From NCBI GenBank assembly GCA_044221335.1, contig JBGAPI010000070.1, positions 1-17,866 of the forward strand: a stretch of DNA of 17,866 nucleotides, given 5' to 3'. The DNA is from JBGAPI01 sp044221335. Its GTDB lineage: Bacteria; Pseudomonadota; Gammaproteobacteria; Xanthomonadales; Ahniellaceae. The notes under the pieces were generated by a model, which saw nothing but the letters and a program-made list of their open reading frames with translations, did no database searches and was not told the origin of the DNA. Within the stretch, counting starts at the first letter, position 1, and every line of letters begins with the position of its first letter. Position numbers and translations under genes: made by a program. Below are positions 15,485 through 17,866 of the stretch, in pieces.

Positions 15485-15506
15485 TCTCCCCCGCGTGCGG
15501 GGGAGA
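15485..15506. repeat. Palindromic repeat TCTCCCCCGC-GT-GCGGGGGAGA
   Basis: A perfect 10-bp inverted repeat with a 2-nt centre lies between the aldolase stop and its terminator. Its sequence, with the following GGGCGAGGG, resembles dispersed CTCTCCC...GGGAGAGGG elements of Xanthomonadales. It may protect the aldolase mRNA 3' end or simply be a mobile REP-type copy. Confidence 0.65.
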
Positions 15507-15521
15507 GGGCGAGGGAAGAGC

Positions 15522-16529
15522 TCAGGCCTTCTTCCACTTCCCGAGCGCCGCGAGGCCGTTCTCCTTCGCGCGCTGCGCCACGATCTTCTGCGCCGCGGCG
15601 TAGTTGCCCTTCATGTCCTGCGACCACAGCTTCAGCGCGGCCTGCTGCATGGCGCGGCCGTAGGAAAACGACAGCGGCCACGGGTGGGTGCCGAGACGGT
15701 TCATCGCGTCGAGGTGCGCGGTGGCGGCCTCGTCGGACTGGCCGCCGGAGAGGAACACGATGCCCGGCAGGGTGGCCGGCACGGTCGACTTCAGGCAGCG
15801 CACGGTGGCTTCGGCGACCTCGTCGACGTCGGCCTGCTCCGGGCAGTCCTTGCCCGAGACGACCATCGAGGCCTTCAGGATGGTGCCTTCCAGCATCACG
15901 TTCTGCTCGTACAGCGAGGCGAACAGCGAGCGCAGGGTGACCTCGGTGACCTCGTGGCAGACGTCGATGTCGTGGTTGCCGTCCATCAGCACCTCGGGCT
16001 CCACCATCGGCACGATGCCCTGTTCCTGGCACAGCGCGGCGTAGCGCGCCAGCGCATGGCAGTTGGCCTCGATGCAGGTGCCGGACGGCATGTCCTCGCC
16101 GATGGTGATGACCGCGCGCCACTTGGCGAACTTCGCGCCGAGCTTGGCGTACTCCTTCAGGCGGTCGCGCAGGCCGTCGAGGCCCTCGGTGACCAGCTCG
16201 CCCGGATAGCCGGCCAGCGCGACCGTGCCCTTGTCGACCTTGATGCCCGGCAGGATGCCGTTGTCCATCATCACCTTGGCGAACGGCACGCCGTCCTTCG
16301 TCGACTGCCGCAGGGTCTCGTCGAACAGGATCGCGCCGGAGATGTGCTCGGACAGCTTCGGGGCGGTCAGCAGCAGCTCGCGGTAGGCGCGACGGTTCTC
16401 CTCGGTGCACTCGATGCCGACGCCGTCGAAGCGCTTCTTGCAGGTCGTGGTCGATTCGTCGATCGCGATGATGCCCTTGCCCGGGGCCATCATGGCCTGG
16501 GCGATGTCGGCGAGTTGTTCGATGCTCAT
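15522..16529 (-). CDS. Class I fructose-bisphosphate aldolase
   Basis: The protein has 335 residues, the full length for the eukaryote-type class I family. It cleaves fructose-1,6-bisphosphate to dihydroxyacetone phosphate and glyceraldehyde-3-phosphate in glycolysis, and catalyses the reverse in gluconeogenesis. Key residues are present: Asp24 in GIIAIDES, Lys100 in GIKVDKG, Lys136 and Arg138 in FAKWRAV, Glu177 and Glu179 in VEPE, the Schiff-base Lys219 in GTILKASMV, and the phosphate-binding SGGQSDEAAT (261-270). No metal-binding class II motifs are seen. The gene stands alone, with its own promoter upstream and terminator downstream. No good Shine-Dalgarno sequence precedes the ATG (ACCCTCCCC instead), so start recognition is unusual. 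Symbols used for this family include fda and fbaB; I leave the symbol open. Confidence 0.97.
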   Translation of the reverse strand: MSIEQLADIAQAMMAPGKGIIAIDESTTTCKKRFDGVGIECTEENRRAYRELLLTAPKLSEHISGAILFDETLRQSTKDGVPFAKVMMDNGILPGIKVDKGTVALAGYPGELVTEGLDGLRDRLKEYAKLGAKFAKWRAVITIGEDMPSGTCIEANCHALARYAALCQEQGIVPMVEPEVLMDGNHDIDVCHEVTEVTLRSLFASLYEQNVMLEGTILKASMVVSGKDCPEQADVDEVAEATVRCLKSTVPATLPGIVFLSGGQSDEAATAHLDAMNRLGTHPWPLSFSYGRAMQQAALKLWSQDMKGNYAAAQKIVAQRAKENGLAALGKWKKA

Positions 16530-16560
16530 GGGGAGGGTCCGGTCGGGAAAAAGGGCGCGG

Positions 16561-16591
16561 ATTATACGGCAATCACTACGTTTCCCGTCAT
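16561..16591 (-). promoter_or_regulatory. Sigma70-type promoter of the aldolase gene
   Basis: A perfect TATAAT (16566-16561, minus strand) stands out in this GC-rich DNA. It would start transcription about 25 nt before the aldolase ATG. A partial -35 match (ATGACG, 16591-16586) lies 19 nt further upstream, inside a degraded repeat arm. Confidence 0.6.
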
Positions 16592-16790
16592 TGCCAGGGG
16601 CCGAAGTCCGACGACACCGTTCACCCTCCCGTCATCGCGGAGACGCCGCAGGCCCGCCGGATCCGTTCCGGGGGCCGTCCTTGCGAGGAGGCCTGCGGCC
16701 GACGACGCCATCGAGCGACGGGTACCCGCGGCCAGATCACCGCCAGGGCACCAGGCACCGGATTGCTTCGCTGCGCTCGCGATGACAGGA
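16578..16790. repeat. Cluster of degraded REPIN-like repeat arms
   Basis: Within the 364-nt gap between the aldolase and the small basic gene, several arms of the GTCATTGCGAG family occur. Left-arm-like copies lie near 16585 (CCCGTCATTGCCAGG), 16629 (CCCGTCATCGCGGAG) and 16676 (CCGTCCTTGCGAGGAGG). One right arm lies at 16760-16788 (GGATTGCTTCGCTGCGCTCG, then CGATGACAGG). Mismatches suggest old, partly decayed insertions. No gene was found in the gap. Confidence 0.7.
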
Positions 16791-16893
16791 ACGCGGACAG
16801 GAGTGAAGCCACTCGCGCGCCGACTCGCGCCCGCAGCGACCACTCGGGATACACTCGGCCGGAACGAAACACAGGGGATGGGGCAGCGACAGC

Positions 16894-17166
16894 ATGGCGA
16901 CGTCACGGCGGATCAAGCTGGTCGGCACCCTGTGGTTCGAGTCCAACGGGGCCGGGCGCTACGCCCCCTGCCGGCGGATGAATGCCCCCGAGGGACGGGT
17001 GCGGCTGAAGAACTACCACACCGGCTCGGTGCAGATGGACGTCAGCAAGGCCCTGTTCGATCTGCTGCTGGCGCGCGGCTACATCCGACCGATGGACGAG
17101 ATCCCGACCCTGCCGCGCGGCCGCTTGCGCAAGATCGAGATCGGGAAGCTGCGCGAGGGCGGTTGA
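16894..17166 (+). CDS. Small basic protein of unknown function (90 residues)
   Basis: I do not recognise the family. The 90-residue product (MATSRRIKLVGTLWFESNGA, then GRYAPCRRMNAPEGRVRLKN, ending KIEIGKLREGG) is rich in Arg and Lys. It has no signal peptide or membrane helix and reads like a compact cytoplasmic domain with a mixed beta and alpha pattern. Nearly every third codon position is G or C, supporting real coding. A ribosome site is not obvious; GGGG at 16880-16883 is about 10 nt before the ATG. It stands between repeat debris and a gene-poor stretch, so context gives no hint of function. Confidence 0.65.
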   Translation: MATSRRIKLVGTLWFESNGAGRYAPCRRMNAPEGRVRLKNYHTGSVQMDVSKALFDLLLARGYIRPMDEIPTLPRGRLRKIEIGKLREGG

Positions 17167-17701
17167 TCCGCAGCGTCGCCCCGGTCTCCTCGTCGCGCCC
17201 GATGAGCCGCTCTCGGACTTCAGGGCAACAGGTGCCTGAATGGGCTGATCCAGCGCGTCGCCTTCCACGACCACGACACGCTGACGCTCCTGTGCGCCTC
17301 TGCCGAATGTCTGTACTTCGACCCTCGCGCCCCTCGTTCTGCAATGGGGTCCTGTCGACGCGGTTGCGCTCCGTCGACCCCGCGAACGGCGCGAACCGCG
17401 TGTGCGGCGTCGGACCGCATTTCGGACCGTCTGGGAACCACCGACCGACGCTGGACGAACCCAAGGCGTTCTCGACTGCAACGACGATCTCGGTCGCGAG
17501 GGGGAAGTCGACGCGATGATGAGTGACCGCCGACGCCGGGGGCTGCCGATCGATCCGCGCCCCGGAATGGAAGGACGATCATCCGCGGCTCACCCGACTG
17601 GTGACGTCGGCGCTGCAGTGAGCTGCGAGCCGCCGACCGTCCGGACGTGATTGAAGTCAAGGTCGCTTCCGGCAGACAACGTATGCTGATCGCATGGACT
17701 G
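17167..17701 (+). other. Gene-poor stretch with possible decayed coding remnant
   Basis: No intact gene with a ribosome site was found here. From about 17222 to 17330 a plus-strand frame (LNGLIQRVAFHDHDTLTL, then LCASAECLYFDPRAP) has strong G/C at the third position, as in real genes, but it lacks a credible start. After about 17345 the codon pattern suggests a shift into another frame (PVDAVALRRPRERR, then RTAFRTVWEPP), which ends at 17650. This could be a frameshifted pseudogene or simply noise. No protein family was recognised. Confidence 0.3.
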
Positions 17702-17719
17702 TTCGCCTCTGAAGGCGAA
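17702..17719. promoter_or_regulatory. Inverted repeat in the leader of the universal stress protein gene
   Basis: TTCGCC (17702-17707) and GGCGAA (17714-17719) form a perfect 6-bp inverted repeat with a 6-nt centre, just before the ribosome site. It may be an operator or an RNA hairpin affecting translation. A TATGCT box at 17682-17687 may be the -10 element, but no -35 box at proper spacing is visible. Confidence 0.35.
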
Positions 17720-17721
17720 AT

Positions 17722-17728
17722 GGGAGGT
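17722..17728 (+). promoter_or_regulatory. Shine-Dalgarno site of the universal stress protein gene
   Basis: GGGAGGT lies 4 nt before the ATG at 17733. It is the strongest ribosome site in the window and supports this start. Confidence 0.75.
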
Positions 17729-17732
17729 CTCC

Positions 17733-17866
17733 ATGAGCTACCAGGACCTGCTGATCCACGTCCCCAGATCCATCCACTGGCCGAAGCACCTCCCGCAGGC
17801 CGCCCAGGCGGCGCGGCTGTTCGGCGCGCGGGTGACCGGCATCCAGGTGGTCGAGGCCTTCCCGCC
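17733..17866 (+). CDS. Universal stress protein (UspA family), partial (3' end off the right edge)
   Basis: The first 44 residues are visible. MSYQDLLIHVPRSIHWPKHL has the beta-strand start (DLLIHV) of the Usp alpha/beta fold. AQAARLFGARVTGIQVVEAF matches the usual second part (A-x-x-A-x-x-FGA-x-x-TG-x-x-VV). The C-terminal ATP-binding glycine motif lies outside the window, so neither nucleotide binding nor a one- or two-domain form can be judged. Usp proteins are cytoplasmic and accumulate in stress and stationary phase. The gene follows a gene-poor stretch and appears to start its own transcript. Confidence 0.75.
   Translation, partial: MSYQDLLIHVPRSIHWPKHLPQAAQAARLFGARVTGIQVVEAFP

Noticed and set aside
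15348..17519. Open frame of 723 codons on the plus strand across the aldolase and beyond
   Set aside because: It runs antisense through the aldolase and through repeats and another gene; no motif fits.
17220..17789. Open frame of 189 codons on the minus strand near the right end
   Set aside because: It covers the start of the universal stress protein gene in antisense and has no recognisable features.

Overview
The window is very GC-rich with strong G/C at third codon positions. It holds a Ser/Thr kinase paired with a TIGR02999-type sigma factor, very large secreted repeat proteins, a class I aldolase and dispersed palindromic repeats. This suggests a gammaproteobacterium of the Xanthomonadales/Lysobacterales (Rhodanobacteraceae-like, for example Dokdonella or its relatives). 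That placement is inference from gene style, not from a marker gene. No tRNA, rRNA, CRISPR array or complete insertion sequence was seen.

Left part (1-10984): a signalling locus lies between two giant exported proteins. A Ser/Thr kinase with a TPR tail (minus strand) overlaps its sigma factor by 4 nt (ATGA). It is followed 86 nt later, on the same strand, by a large secreted protein with FG-GAP-like repeats, a CSLREA-like region and a parallel beta-helix, which runs off the left edge. Divergent from the kinase, across a 150-nt gap, is a 1481-residue exported protein with a seven-repeat SBBP-type propeller and nine Calx-beta modules. A reasonable but unproven reading is that kinase and sigma factor form a phospho-switch controlling one or both surface proteins.

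Middle part (10985-15227): three exact 40-nt-spaced copies of a GC-rich hairpin repeat separate the Calx-beta gene from a convergent membrane-bound diguanylate cyclase, and the last copy supplies the cyclase stop codon. A divergent two-gene operon follows: a lipoprotein HlyD-type adaptor and an ABC-2-type ATPase, overlapping by ATGA. It has no permease gene next to it. The operon ends in a 70-nt tandem duplication that includes the ATPase stop codon and leads into a long REPIN-like inverted repeat. Convergent to it is an AraC-family regulator.

Right part (15228-17866): a class I fructose-bisphosphate aldolase (minus strand) has a clear intrinsic terminator and a TATAAT promoter box. Degraded repeat arms lie upstream of it. 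Next come a 90-residue basic protein of unknown function, about 570 nt with no intact gene (possibly a decayed coding segment), and the start of a universal stress protein gene that runs off the right edge.

The best candidates for new biology are the kinase/sigma/giant-surface-protein cluster, the repeats that form the ends of neighbouring genes, and the permease-less adaptor/ATPase pair.
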